From assembly GCA_005656395.1 (NCBI GenBank), contig SRSI01000050.1, forward strand, positions 4,712,001-4,776,000: DNA of 64,000 bases. Direction: 5' to 3'. Of the stretch, positions 19,732-30,359 are shown piece by piece. A program made the translations under genes and the position numbers. How positions within the stretch are numbered: the first letter of the stretch is position 1; each line of letters opens with the position of its first letter. The notes beneath the pieces are model-generated. The model saw only the letters and a program-made list of their open reading frames with translations, had not been told where the DNA came from and made no database searches. This stretch comes from Strongyloides papillosus (lineage: Eukaryota > Nematoda > Chromadorea > Rhabditida > Strongyloididae).

Positions 19732-20673
19732 CTAAAAGCGGGTCTCCCTTCCATTAAAACTTTTGGCCATACCTGGTAAGATGGTTTCATCACTTACCCA
19801 GATGTAACTGTTCTTGATAGTTGGTCTTCCTAATGATATCCATTTATTCTCACTTATCAAAGAAACATCACTTCCTTCATCAATGAAAGTTTGTGCTCGT
19901 CTTTGTTCTTTTCTTACTATGACCATTGGAGTATGTTTGATTTTATCATATGTCAAAGTTTCTATTATTAGTGCATATCTTTCTTTTCCAAAAGCGTTAG
20001 TCAACTTTGTGTCATTTTCAGTGTGTCTTATTCTTTCGGTACTATTTAATTCAACGTAATTTTCATCGTATTTGTCACTCCCGGTTAGATCTTTAGTTTG
20101 TTTATCGGGTTTCTTCATTTCAATTGATTCAATAGCTCTCTCGTCATTTGGTACTGCAATGACTTTCTTAGATGAATCCGATTTAAAATTTTTAATCGAG
20201 TTTGGTTTTCTGCCATAACAGAATTGGATAAGGTGTCCTTTCTTTTTACAAAATTGGCATTCTACCAAGGTTTCTTTGCATTCTCTTTTGAAATGTCCAC
20301 GTTTTCCGCAGTTGTAACATTTTGATTTGATTCTTCTTCTGTGGGGCCCAATTGGACTAGATAAACGATGGTTATGTGCTTCTTTACTCTCTTTTCTTCT
20401 TTTCTTTTTCCATTTAAGAACATAAGAATTAAGACTGTTCCCGACCATGCGGCGTAAGAAAGTATCGAGGTAATTCTTAAATTCTTCTCTGATAGCTTCT
20501 CTTTCTTCGATGTTTAAATTATCTAATCTGACTATAGGAATGTTGGTCTTGAAAAACGATTCAATTGTTAAAGTGCTCAGATCAGTATCATCAGAATTCA
20601 TAAAGAATGTTAAGGATTTAGTCTCATTGGGCTCAAAATTCTTTTGATCAGATTCTTCCATGATAGAACACAA
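19732..20673 (-). CDS. Gag-like nucleocapsid with two CCHC knuckles and retropepsin-like segment
   Basis: A 313-residue frame in the LTR element. Residues 1-115 are acidic then basic. Two zinc knuckles follow: C-x2-C-x4-H-x4-C at about 119-132 (CYNCGKRGHFKREC) and at 139-152 (CQFCKKKGHLIQFC). A retropepsin-like strand-turn lies near 263 (TFIDEGSDVSLIS), with Glu where the usual D-T/S-G has Thr or Ser. The frame then runs into a second copy of the polypurine-tract sequence and stops. There is no reverse transcriptase or integrase. Product role: packaging of the element RNA; protease activity is doubtful given DEG and the short C-terminus. Confidence 0.75.
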   Translation of the reverse strand: MCSIMEESDQKNFEPNETKSLTFFMNSDDTDLSTLTIESFFKTNIPIVRLDNLNIEEREAIREEFKNYLDTFLRRMVGNSLNSYVLKWKKKRRKESKEAHNHRLSSPIGPHRRRIKSKCYNCGKRGHFKRECKETLVECQFCKKKGHLIQFCYGRKPNSIKNFKSDSSKKVIAVPNDERAIESIEMKKPDKQTKDLTGSDKYDENYVELNSTERIRHTENDTKLTNAFGKERYALIIETLTYDKIKHTPMVIVRKEQRRAQTFIDEGSDVSLISENKWISLGRPTIKNSYIWVSDETILPGMAKSFNGRETRF

Positions 20674-22044
20674 CAGTATGAATTATAATAGTAATAATAA
20701 ACAGGAATAGATGGTGGTAAAGTGCTGTCTTAGCGAAATGGTGCTTATCCCCGAATTATGTTTCCTTTTTATACTCTTTTGCGCCAACCCCTTGAGATGT
20801 TTTGATTTAATGATTTTTACTGATCAAAATATTTTGATGGAAAATCTTATGATTTAAGACAATGAATCTGCACTTATTTTGATCAACAAGTCTTTGTTAG
20901 CAATTTCTAAATGCTTTCATGCGTACTATTTTATTGGTCTCAAAAACATGCCCTTATAACCTTATGAATCATGTTTTCGTAGCCCTAAGTACTTCATGCT
21001 TGCGGTTGGTAATCATCCATTGTTTCTATGGGGTCCTACTGTATCAGTCTTTGACTCATTAAACTACCGTTTTTGGTAAACAAGTCATTGTTTTATCCCA
21101 AAAACAAAGGGTTACCATTACCTAATGTTTTCATAAACATCTTTTTGAATCGCGATCTTCGAAAAACAATCTTATTTTAAAATTTGTACTTTTTGTTTAT
21201 GGAGCGCTCTTTCATTCATGATTTCGAAATCGGTTATCAAAACAATGTTACTTAAAATTACGGTATGATGCATTCATCCAATTTTAGGGGAAATCTAGCT
21301 GTTATCTTTCAAACGTGGTATTTCCTACCTAACCCCGATGACGACAGAATGCCCACATACCCTTTATACCTAGGCCGTCCTTTACCCTAATCATTTACCA
21401 TACAAAACTTGACGCTCACCTAGATATAGGAATACCTAGAGATAGAAGAATTCGCATGCTTTACGGGATTACAGTCTCCCATCTCCACATCTCCTCTACC
21501 TACCTAGCCGCTCGTCAGCGACTAGTCTTCTATCTTGGATGCTCTAGGAGATCTGTAATCCGAATGGTCGTCTCCTTGTATCGTGTTCTTTCACTAATCT
21601 ACCCCGGGAAACGACCTGGGGTTAACAGTTTATTATCTTACTGTTAATACATTTATTTTTAGATTTTGGAGCTGCCGTTACTCACTTCTAAAAACCTTGT
21701 CTTGGGCCCCCCTACCCGAACCTAATATCATGGGTCCAGCCATCCATAAGCCTATTATCATGGGTCTAACTGCCCGTAAACTTATTATCATGGGACTACT
21801 TGCCCGTAAATCTATTATCATGGGACTACTTGCCCGTAAACTTATTGTCATGGGTCTAATCACCCGAACCCCTAATCTCATGGACCTGGTTGCCCGAACC
21901 TCTAATTTCATGGGCTTGTCTGCCCGAACCTTTAATATCATGGGCTTAGTTGCCCGAACCTTTAATCTTATACTAAAACTTACATCATTAATTCAGAACA
22001 TTCACTGACGGGTGGCTCTTTCTTGGATATCTCGGTGGAACCTC
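20674..22044. other. Leader region of the LTR element
   Basis: 1.37 kb between the 5' LTR and the gag frame, markedly G+C-richer than the neighbourhood. It includes the 30-bp repeat array. A primer-binding site should lie next to the LTR (just below 22045), but I could not match a tRNA. Confidence 0.5.
21720..21960. repeat. 30-bp tandem repeat, eight units
   Basis: Eight consecutive 30-bp units, each centred on ATCATGGG and ending in TGCCCG, with 15-30 percent variation. Because 30 is a multiple of three and the units lack stops, both strands stay open through them; I do not consider this coding. Confidence 0.85.
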
Positions 22045-22247
22045 GTTGTGTAGCGGTATTAAAGTTCAAATAGAAATAAGAGTATAAAGGAAAACATTTT
22101 ATTATAATCATACAATTATAAACACCAAAAACATCTTAAAAACTGAGGGTCATAAAGAATGAATGAATATTAGGATAAGTCAGATATTTATATGGAAATA
22201 AAAAGTGGGTGTATGTTTTTGGGTAAAGAGAGGTGGTGTGCATTACG
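22045..22247 (-). repeat. 5' LTR
   Basis: 203 bp, the same as the copy at 18335-18537 by reading both through base for base. On the minus strand it begins CGTAATGCACACC and ends CTACACAAC; boundaries are set by the ATTTC duplications. Confidence 0.85.
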
Positions 22248-22504
22248 ATTTCTTCAGTAGAAAAAAACAAGTAAGCTAAAGTTACAATTTTTCTTCATAA
22301 TTCTAATAAATTCATTTTAAAATTTAATATTTAATTGTTTTTTAAGTTTATTTTTTCTTTTCTAATTTTGTTTCATATAAATATTTAAAAAAAAAATAGA
22401 ATAGCATTATTCCAAAATTTCCCACTTATAACATAAATTACCACTATAAATTAACATTTTTGTTTATGACGCATATATGCGTCATCCGGCAGGGAAAGGG
22501 TTAA

Positions 22505-23031
22505 ATTGTTAGTTGGTAAATGTTATAATAAAATACCTATATTAAATTGAAATTCATTATACTGTGGAGCCATAGCACAAACAGTTTTAAAACATTTTTT
22601 CAAATAAACAAGATGTTATTACTACGTATTGAAAAATTTTAAAAAAATCTCTAGATTTTTGAGAGCTTAGCAATAAACTCAAAGCTTTTAAAAAAATGTA
22701 AAGGCAATATGACTTCTTAAGACCGGTAAAAACAAAAACATAAAAAAGGAATATAAATTTAAAAATAAAATTTGTTTAAGAAGTAATGTTTTCTAAAAAG
22801 AAAACTAATAGTACTTAAAGAGGAAAAATCATCCTAAAATTAAGTCCTTTTTATTCTAATTTTCTAACTTTCATTGTATTTCAAGTCGTCATTTATTTTA
22901 CTAATAAAGAATAATAAAGACAGTAGAGGTATATTTCAAATTTCTTTGTATGCCAATAATCAATTTTTTCTAAAATTAAACCTTTTAAACAAATATTTAT
23001 TAAAACAAAAAATTTTAAAAAATTTTTCTTT
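22505..23031. other. Intergenic between the piggyBac MITE and the AT-hook gene
   Basis: A+T-rich; nothing supportable. Confidence 0.45.
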
Positions 23032-23603
23032 TTATTCATCATGATATTTTAACCATGGGTAGACCCTTTTTTTGGGTCTACCCCTATTTCTCCTTCTTCT
23101 ACTATTTTTCTCTTCCTCTCCAGTATTTTTCTCCTCCTCTTTAGTATTTTTCTTTTCCTTTCCACTTTTTTTTTCCTCCTCTCTAATGTTTATCTCTTCC
23201 TCTCTAGTTTTTTTCTCCTCCTCTTCATCATTTTCTCCATCTTCTTTCTCACTATTTTTTTTCTCTTCTTCTTTATCCTCAAATTCTTTTTTTCCTCCTC
23301 TTCAAATTTTTCGGGATAAACGAGGACATAGGGAGGGGCAGATCTTCTACCATCATCATTTTCTTCTTCATCCTCTCCATTTACCATAGGATGATGGTGT
23401 GGAGAGGCAGGAGCAGAACTTATTAATCTAAGTATTTTATGAAGATCTTCAAAATCTGAATCCAATTTCTCCTGCTCCTTTTCCAAGTCCTCTTCAAATT
23501 TACGTACAGCTTCACATTTTTTCAAAAAATTTAATATTTCTTGAGTTGTTTGTTCATCGTGATTGAACAATTCTGTCCTCAAGATTTCCTCCATTTTTTC
23601 CAT
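23032..23603 (-). CDS. Small coiled, acidic protein with probable C-terminal AT-hook across a frame break
   Basis: The ATG at 23603 follows a TTTTTTTTCAG acceptor (AG at 23608-23609), suggesting cis- or spliced-leader trans-splicing just before the start. About 60 residues are predicted helical and charged (LNFLKKCEAVRKFEEDLEKE), then a Pro/His linker and an acidic stretch. As sequenced, the frame turns into a Lys/Arg tail and stops at 23190. One extra A in the seven-A run near 23300 would instead keep an acidic Glu/Lys-rich frame open to 23032, ending RGRPKKR, a textbook AT-hook. I favour the longer frame as ancestral. Nothing identifies the family; a nuclear DNA-binding role is inferred only from the AT-hook. 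Confidence 0.45.
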
Positions 23604-25742
23604 AATTCTGAAAAAAAATATATTAAAAAATAAGTATAAATTTATTTAAAGTAAATTGATGTGTACGTCGCGACAATAAAGACAAAATATAAATTTAAAA
23701 TTACAATAAAATTACAAATATTAAATAACAAAATATTTAGGGGAACTTATAATAGGTAATAATAAATATAACGATATGGAAAAAATAATATAAAACATAA
23801 AAAGCTACAACATAAAAACATTTTAGATTAACTGACAAAAACTAATTTCACCATATTATATAAATTTAATAGCAAAAATGAGAAAGTATTATAACGCTAC
23901 TTCTCTATACTTAAAAAATGTCTACCAAATTTCTCAAAAGAAAAACAATTTTTTTCTCACTAACTATTATAAATATTTAAAAAAATATTAATAAATTTCA
24001 TTTTTATAAAATTAAGAATTATACAAAATAAAGTTATGTATATAGAAACCCAAAAGTGTTTATAGTAACCTTATCTCTCGAGAAGTTTTTTATTTAAGTC
24101 TGTATTTTACACTATATAAAGTGCACTTTTTTTACATTAATTTAACCAAAATGTGCAATTAATGTACAACACACAAACGAATTTTTCCTCAAAACAGGGA
24201 CCAATTATCAAAATACGGACTACTCTATCGAAAGAAAGACCACTTTATCATTTTTTGGACCAATTTATTAAATTTGAATAATACTATTCAATTTTTACTT
24301 ATTTTATTGTTTTTTCGTATAAAATATTATTTAATAAACTTTTTTATTATTGAATTAATTTAATATTTATATGAAATAACATAAAATGGAAAAGGTAATA
24401 TTCGTTTTAACACATCCATTGATTGTAGGAAAATTTCTTAAATAATAAAAAGTACACAACGAGTTTATTTATTCATTTTAAAAAGAAAAATAATTTAAAG
24501 TTTTTAAATGTAAACTCTAATAATAAAAGTGTAGATAAATCGTATTTTTGTTATTAAGCTTCAACAACAAAAAATGAATTGCATAAAAATTTACTTAGAA
24601 CACTTTTACTTTATTTTTTGAAAAAATAAGTTTTTATCTGATTATTTTAAATCGAAATATAAAATATATCATAATATTATTTTATGAAACATAAAGGTAT
24701 TCGAGATTGAATTTAATTTGCATGAAGAGAATGAAATAATAATGATACATTTTATTGTGTTTAAAACAATCAAAAAATATTTGCTTTTTAATTTTTACGG
24801 TAGAAAAATAATAGATATATTCCTTATTGCCGAATTAAAAGTCTCAAAATATTTAAATTGATTTTTTAAAATAATAAATTTGTATTGAAAGCTATTAGTA
24901 AATTTGTTATATTTATGATATATTAATTTAATATATTTATCAAGAAGTAGATCCATTTAGCATACATTTTAAGTCATTTTATTTCTTGACATAATTATAT
25001 TATTTGATAAAATATTTTGACGATGTTATAACTCTAAGCGGTAAAAAAAATAAGAAAAAAAATTAAATGTTAAAAGTTGCATCTGTTAAAGTGTAAAACA
25101 AGTCAAAAGAGCAAAATGATCCAATGAGACGGAAAATGTTACAATAATCTCTGAATGTTGTTTCTTTTATTATAATGATCTTTTTCATTTATAGACATTT
25201 TGTATACTACAGGTGGTATCTTAATGTCATTGATTTACTATTAAGGTGTGAAATATTTCTACACAGTTATTTTTTAATAATCAAAAAAAATTTGTTTCAA
25301 TATGATCTGATTACTTGAAAATTTAAATATTCAATAACAGCAATAAATACATAGGATATAAATTCTTCATTTAGCATTTTTAAGCATGTTTTTAAAAGCA
25401 TTTTAAAAATAATGATTAGAATTTAAGATATTTATAATATATTTTTGTATTAAAATATTCTTTTATATCATCAGTTTAGCTGTATAAATTAATTTAATTA
25501 ACTCATATGCAAAAATTCGAATATTTTCAATCCATTTTATTCATTATATACAGGGAGGGATAAAAGGGAATAGCACCAATTATATTATGACATTAAAAAT
25601 TGATTAACAAAATTAACATATCCATTTAATACAACAGATTTCAACAATAATAAAATTGGAGGAAAAGAGAAAAAAGATAAATAAACAATGAATAAAATGT
25701 AAATTCATTTATTAAAAAAGAAAATTATATAAAAAAAATACA
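23604..25742. other. A+T-rich intergenic region with dispersed repeat
   Basis: No gene found. It contains one copy of a repeat shared with 31150-31470. Confidence 0.45.
24160..24690. repeat. Dispersed repeat, copy A
   Basis: The block with ACACAAACGAATTTTTCCTC, then GGACCAATTATCAAAA and, further on, AAAAAATGAAT and TTTTTATCTGATTATTTT recurs in the same order and strand at 31150-31470, where internal segments are missing. Family unknown. Confidence 0.6.
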
Positions 25743-26150
25743 TTAAAAAAATGCATTGAAACCGCATATTTCATCAATATGAAGTAAAATATTAAATAAA
25801 ATATTAACTTTCCCTTTTTCTAACACAGCTTCAATTGATTTGTGGCATATGATTTGGGTAGGAATGCCACATTCCTTTCCAATTTTTTTTATTACACCAT
25901 GAAGTTTCTTTTTTTTCTCAGAAATAATAAATAAGCCAAACGTTGCATTATTTTCTTGAAATTTCAGGAATTTTCTTTTTATTTTATTTTCATCACTCTC
26001 CAAAACTGTAACTTCATACGATGAGTAATCGCACATATTTAGTCTTTTTGGACTAGTCCTCATTTTCTTAATAAATCTGTGGATTCCATCTATGCATATT
26101 CTATCCTCCCACTCCAAATTAAAATAATAACATCTTCAAAACTTGTTTGA
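25743..26150 (-). pseudogene. Argonaute fragment: MID end and start of PIWI domain
   Basis: The frame contains KKKKLHGVIKKIGKECGIPTQ, then NILFNILLHIDEICGFNAF, matching the Argonaute stretch Y..IK..C....GI.TQ...........NILLKIN.KLGG.N at the MID/PIWI junction (5'-phosphate pocket and start of PIWI). The frame stops straight after the GG-like position, and no catalytic DEDH part follows downstream. There is no ATG at its start; upstream in frame is a TGA, with a possible acceptor (TTTGAAG) near 26135. So it is an isolated piece, not a gene. The proteins load small RNAs; a fragment this short could not slice. An N-domain piece lies 3 kb away on the other strand. Confidence 0.6.
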
Positions 26151-26420
26151 TATTGGGAAGTCAAATTTTATATTGAAATTCCATAATTGAGCTTGTTTAG
26201 AATTCATTTTTAAAGTATTTTTAAATAATAGGTTCTCTAAATAAAAAAAGTTAAGAAAAACAATGTTAATAAATAAAAAATAAATGTTTAAGTAAATTGT
26301 AACAAACATATGTCTTTATATGTTTATATATTTGTTAGGAAATAATAATAAATTTGCATAACTAAAAAATAAAATATAAAAATTGCCTTCAGGTAAAACA
26401 AAAATTTCCCAGTAATTTCT

Positions 26421-27640
26421 AATATGTTGACTAAATTGTGCTTAATCATATATATAAAAATTGTAAGAAAATAATGTATCGTTCTTAAGTATTGTCATAT
26501 TTATTTATTATACCTTATTAATATATGACATATATTTAAATGTATAAAAATTGTTTTTTCAAATGCCATAAATGATAAATATGAGTTTTTAGAAACAGAT
26601 GAAATATTCAAATATGTTGATTAGAATATGTTTAATCACATATATAAAAATTATGAGAAAGTAATGTTTCGTTTTTAAGATATTGCCATTTTTATGCACC
26701 ATACCTTACTGATATATAGTATATATAAATGTATGAATATTGTTTGTTCAAATGCCATAAATGATAAATATGAGTTTTTAGAAACAGATGAAATATTCAA
26801 ATATGTTGATTAGAATTTGCTTAATCACATATATAAAAATTATGAGAAAGTAATGTTTCGTTTTTAAGATATTGCCATTTTCATAACTATACGTTACTAA
26901 GATGTTATATACATAGATGTATGGATATTGTTTTTTCAAATGCCATAGATGGTAAATATGAGTTTTTAGAAACAATCAAAATACCTAGATATGTTGATTA
27001 GAATGTGTTTAATCACATATATACAAACTATGAAAAAGTAATGTTTTATTTTTAAGATATTGTCATATTTATGCACCATATCTTATTGATATATAGTTTA
27101 TATAAATGTATGGAAATTGTTTTTTCAAATGCCATAGAATGTAAATAAAAGTTTTTAAAAACAATCAAAATACCTAGATATGTTAATTAGAATGTGCTTA
27201 ATCACATATATAAAAATTTCGAGAAAGTAATGTTTCGTTTTTAAGAAATTATCATTTTCACAACTATACGTTACTAAGATACAATATATAAAGATGTATG
27301 AAAATTGTTTTTCAAATGCCATAGATGGTAAATATGATTTTTTAAAAAGGATTTAAATATCCAAATATGTTAATTTAAATGTAACCTTATCATATATACA
27401 AAAATTATTAAAAAATAAAATACCGATCTTAAGATATTTTCATATTTATGCGCCATACTTTACTTGTATATGATATACATATGTTTATAAAAAATGTTTT
27501 TTCAAAAGCTGTAAATGATAAATATGATTTTTTAGAAACAATCTAAATATCCAAATGTGTTAATTTAAATGTGCTCTAATAATATATATAAGAATTGTCA
27601 AAAAATAAAATACCGTTCTAGAGATACTTGAAAATATATA
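26421..27640. repeat. 189-bp satellite array, about 6.5 units
   Basis: The marker ATATGTTGATTAGAAT or its variants recurs at 26421, 26611, 26800, 26988, 27177, 27364 and 27554, a spacing of 187-190 bp. Each unit also carries TTTTTCAAATGCCATAGATG and ATCACATATATAAAAATTA-like words. Units diverge toward the right end. Small open frames in it are by-products of the repeat. Confidence 0.9.
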
Positions 27641-29022
27641 CAACATATTATTATAAAATACTATTTCTCTTATCTCCTTCCAAATACATAAAGGAATACA
27701 ATAATTTTTATAGTTTTTATAGAATCATTTAAAATAATACATAATAATAAATGAAACTTTTATCTAAAAGAATGTGATTAAAAATATAAGATAATAATTA
27801 ATATTTATACACAAGTATAAAATATATATATATATTTGTACTATAATTCACTGGTGTAAAATAATTTTTGCATATTTAAAATATATAAAATTAAATTTAT
27901 ATTAATTTAGAAATAAATAGTAAAATTTGTTAATCACATATAATTGGAAGTTAAGTATTTGATTATTTGTATATCATTATAATGAAAATATTGATATAAT
28001 ACTATTAATTATTTTTATATATATTTAACATTAATTACTATAAAAATAATTATTCATATAATAAATGAATACTATTAATTTCTTATAAAAAAACTTTTTC
28101 AAAAAGTTTATATTAAAGTTAAAAAGCATTTAAGTGATCAAAAATTATGGTGTCGTTTTATACTGCATTTTATAGAAATTGAATATGCAAAAAAATAAAA
28201 ATGTTTGTATAGTCAATTGAAAAAGAAATAGCATTATCTACTAGTTTTTTTAAATTATAACAAGTATCTAAATTTGTAAAAAACAAAATTATTAAATGAA
28301 TTGAGTGCGCGACCGGTATAAAAAATATTTTTTTTGAATATTAAAATTTTTAAAAAATAACACTCATGCGGATAAATCAACTGATTATTTTGCATATTTA
28401 ATGTTTTTAATACCAAAAATATTATCTAAGAACGTTTGGTCTGAAAAATATTGAAACATTAAATATGAATTATTAAAACAGTAAATTATTATTGTTTTCA
28501 AATTTTTTTTAAGTTTAATGATAAAAAATTCTTGATTCTATATAAATATTTTTGACATACCTTTTTCAAAAAAAATTTGTTGTAAAGAGTGCATGAACTA
28601 AATTTTTATTTTTAATTTACTTATACAGAATCGGGTCCGGCAGGCGGTGTCGAAATGACACGGAAAACATCTCTGTTTTGTTAAAGGTAGTGTTATCAAT
28701 GTAAGAGCGGAAGTATTTACACTAGCTTTAATGAGGCTAATATAATACTCCTTCCTTTAAAAAGTAATAGTTTTTAAAATAAAGCTAATAAGTTACCCTA
28801 TCTTCAAATGATTTGTTCATTATTCAATTTGTCCTAAAGAACATGTCCTAAGGTGATATAACGTCTAGATGATATTGGAATGTTAATAAATGTATAGTAA
28901 AAGTTTGTTTCTCTTTAAACGAAATTTACCGTATTCTCAACTTTTTTCCAACACTTGTAATAATTTTTTTAAATTACTTATTTTATTGTATATATCTTGT
29001 AAAAGTTTTATTTTGTAATAAG
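27641..29022. other. A+T-rich region with a G+C-richer patch
   Basis: No gene is supported in most of it. At 28625-28700 a less A+T-rich patch (around GGGTCCGGCAGGCGG) could be a remnant exon or mobile-element piece; I could not assign it. A possible exon acceptor (TAATAAG) precedes 29023. Confidence 0.35.
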
Positions 29023-29790
29023 GATTCCTACACCACAATATCCTACACCCAACTTTCTTTATCTGAAGAAAACTTGAACCCAAAGAATTCGGGTAGTCAT
29101 TCGCTTTCTGAAATATCTAAGCAATTTAAATGTAAGTTTATTATGAAATTGTTATGTATAATGATATGTTTGTAGTTTGTAGAGGGTATTGGAACCTATG
29201 CCAATATCAAAAACATTGGTGATACTGGTGTTAGCACAAGCACCATGACAAATTGCTTCCAAATATCTGGAAAAGACAATGATGTAAAATCCCATGTCTA
29301 TCAGTTTGACCTTGATATCTTTCTTATTGTTATAAAGAAGAATGGTCAAACTACCAGAGTGGAATTTATCGAAGCTCATTCAGAAGGTTTCAAAGTTGAT
29401 GAGTAAGTTTTGATAGTATAAATGCTTGACTTATTTTTTATAGGTACTACTCCCAAACATTGGAGATCATGATGACCAAGTTCTTCCCGTTGTTGCAGCA
29501 TATTTTGAAACAACAACTTGGGATTCCAGAGAAAGCCTACATCTCTGATTTTCATCGACTATTCTTCACTGTCGATGAAAAACTCAAAAAACATCTTGAG
29601 CCTCAGAGGGGAGTATGGAGAATTAAAGTTTCTCCAGAACTAATCGGTTATATTCAAAAGATCTCCGAGAAATTGAAAAATGTTCAAGGAGCCTCATTGG
29701 AGTTCAAGTTTGCGACCGATCTCGACTTTTCTTACAGCTTATTTGAAGAGTCGGTCAAAAGCAAACAAGGAATGTTGTATATTAATTTAA
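29023..29790 (+). pseudogene. Argonaute N-terminal-domain fragment, intron-containing
   Basis: Exon-like pieces at 29023-29131, about 29177-29402 and 29444 onward are separated by GTAAGT..AG introns; the second (29403-29443, 41 bp) joins cleanly in phase 2. The encoded text MTNCFQISGKDNDV...HVYQFDLDI, then SDFHRLFFTVDEKL and GVWRIKVSPEL, follows the nematode Argonaute N-domain pattern TN.F.I......VYQYDVDI ... D....LFT ... WRI. The first exon does not join in frame to the second with any acceptor I can see. After about 29790 the sequence becomes A/T-rich filler with no linker, PAZ or PIWI. So it is a 5' fragment of an Argonaute gene, broken at the DNA level rather than a retrocopy. Confidence 0.55.
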
Positions 29791-30359
29791 TTGCTGGTAT
29801 TAAAAGTAATATAAATTTTGAAAAATGGGCTGTTATAAAAATAAACTTATTTTTATTATTTTTAATAATTTTTAATGTATATATTGTATATAATGTGTTT
29901 TTTGTGTTTATTGTATTTTATGTATATATTAATTTAATAAAATAATTAACAAATAATTAAAATTTGAAAAACTTTTTAAAAGTGAAAAAAAAAGATTTTA
30001 TGAAAATCAAAAGGCTTTGTCTTGAAAATGTCTTGAGTAGAAGATATATAAGAGTAGATGATGATAAAGACTTTAGTCTAGACTTCTCCGCATATTATTT
30101 TTTTGGTAGTATACCAAATGGAATATCACACTGGAAACCCAGTGCTTGACAGATGACTCTATCTGCGGCAGATGTATTAGGGCATTTTAAACGAATTAGT
30201 AGATAGCATTTAAATGTTTTATTCTTTAAGAACATATAGAAAACATAACAATTTATCGAAGTGTCACAATATATTAGCATTGAATGCCAGTAAGGGCTTG
30301 AAAAAGTTTTGTAGGAAAGTACGGCGTTATCAAACTTATAAAAGACGAGTAAATACATA
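29791..30359. other. Unassigned sequence between Argonaute and Pumilio fragments
   Basis: The frame from 29460 continues open to 29945, but only as Ile/Val/Phe-rich A/T translation. A 61-codon plus-strand frame (29964-30149) contains RLCLENVLSRRYIRVDDDKD, which may be coding-derived but matches nothing I recognise. CTATCTGCGGCAGATG at about 30161 resembles a word near 11628. Confidence 0.3.

Larger units (their letters stand above)
18335..22247 (-). mobile_element. Young non-autonomous LTR retrotransposon
   Basis: Two 203-bp direct repeats with the same sequence bound a 3.5 kb interior and are flanked by 5-bp target duplications ATTTC (18330-18334, 22248-22252). The coding strand is minus: the 5' LTR is 22045-22247 and the 3' LTR is 18335-18537. 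The interior has a long leader with tandem repeats, a gag/protease frame and about 1.2 kb of non-coding remainder. No reverse transcriptase, RNase H or integrase motif is visible. LTR identity points to very recent insertion, presumably with enzymes supplied in trans. Confidence 0.9.
18223..22500. mobile_element. piggyBac-type MITE, split by an LTR element
   Basis: The ends read CCCTTTCCCTGCC and GGCAGGGAAAGGG and are flanked on both sides by TTAA (18219-18222, 22501-22504), the hallmark of piggyBac insertion. Removing the LTR element (18335-22247 plus one TSD copy) leaves about 360 bp with no transposase, so it is a MITE. A subterminal GACGCATATATGCGTC palindrome lies near the right end. Confidence 0.85.

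Noticed and set aside
21720..21960. CRISPR-like array
   Set aside because: The units are contiguous diverged 30-mers without spacers, inside a retrotransposon of a eukaryote.
21697..22008. Repetitive plus-strand protein and a minus-strand partner over the 30-bp array
   Set aside because: The unit length is a multiple of three and stop-free, so both strands open automatically; no domain and no start context.
26778..26975. 65-residue minus-strand frame
   Set aside because: It lies wholly within the 189-bp satellite.
29964..30149. Plus-strand 61-codon frame as a gene
   Set aside because: One interesting segment, but no recognisable family, start context or continuation.
11628..30176. Shared ATCTGCGGCAGATG word near 11630 and 30161
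   Set aside because: The word is palindromic and only 14 bp; no wider similarity around it.
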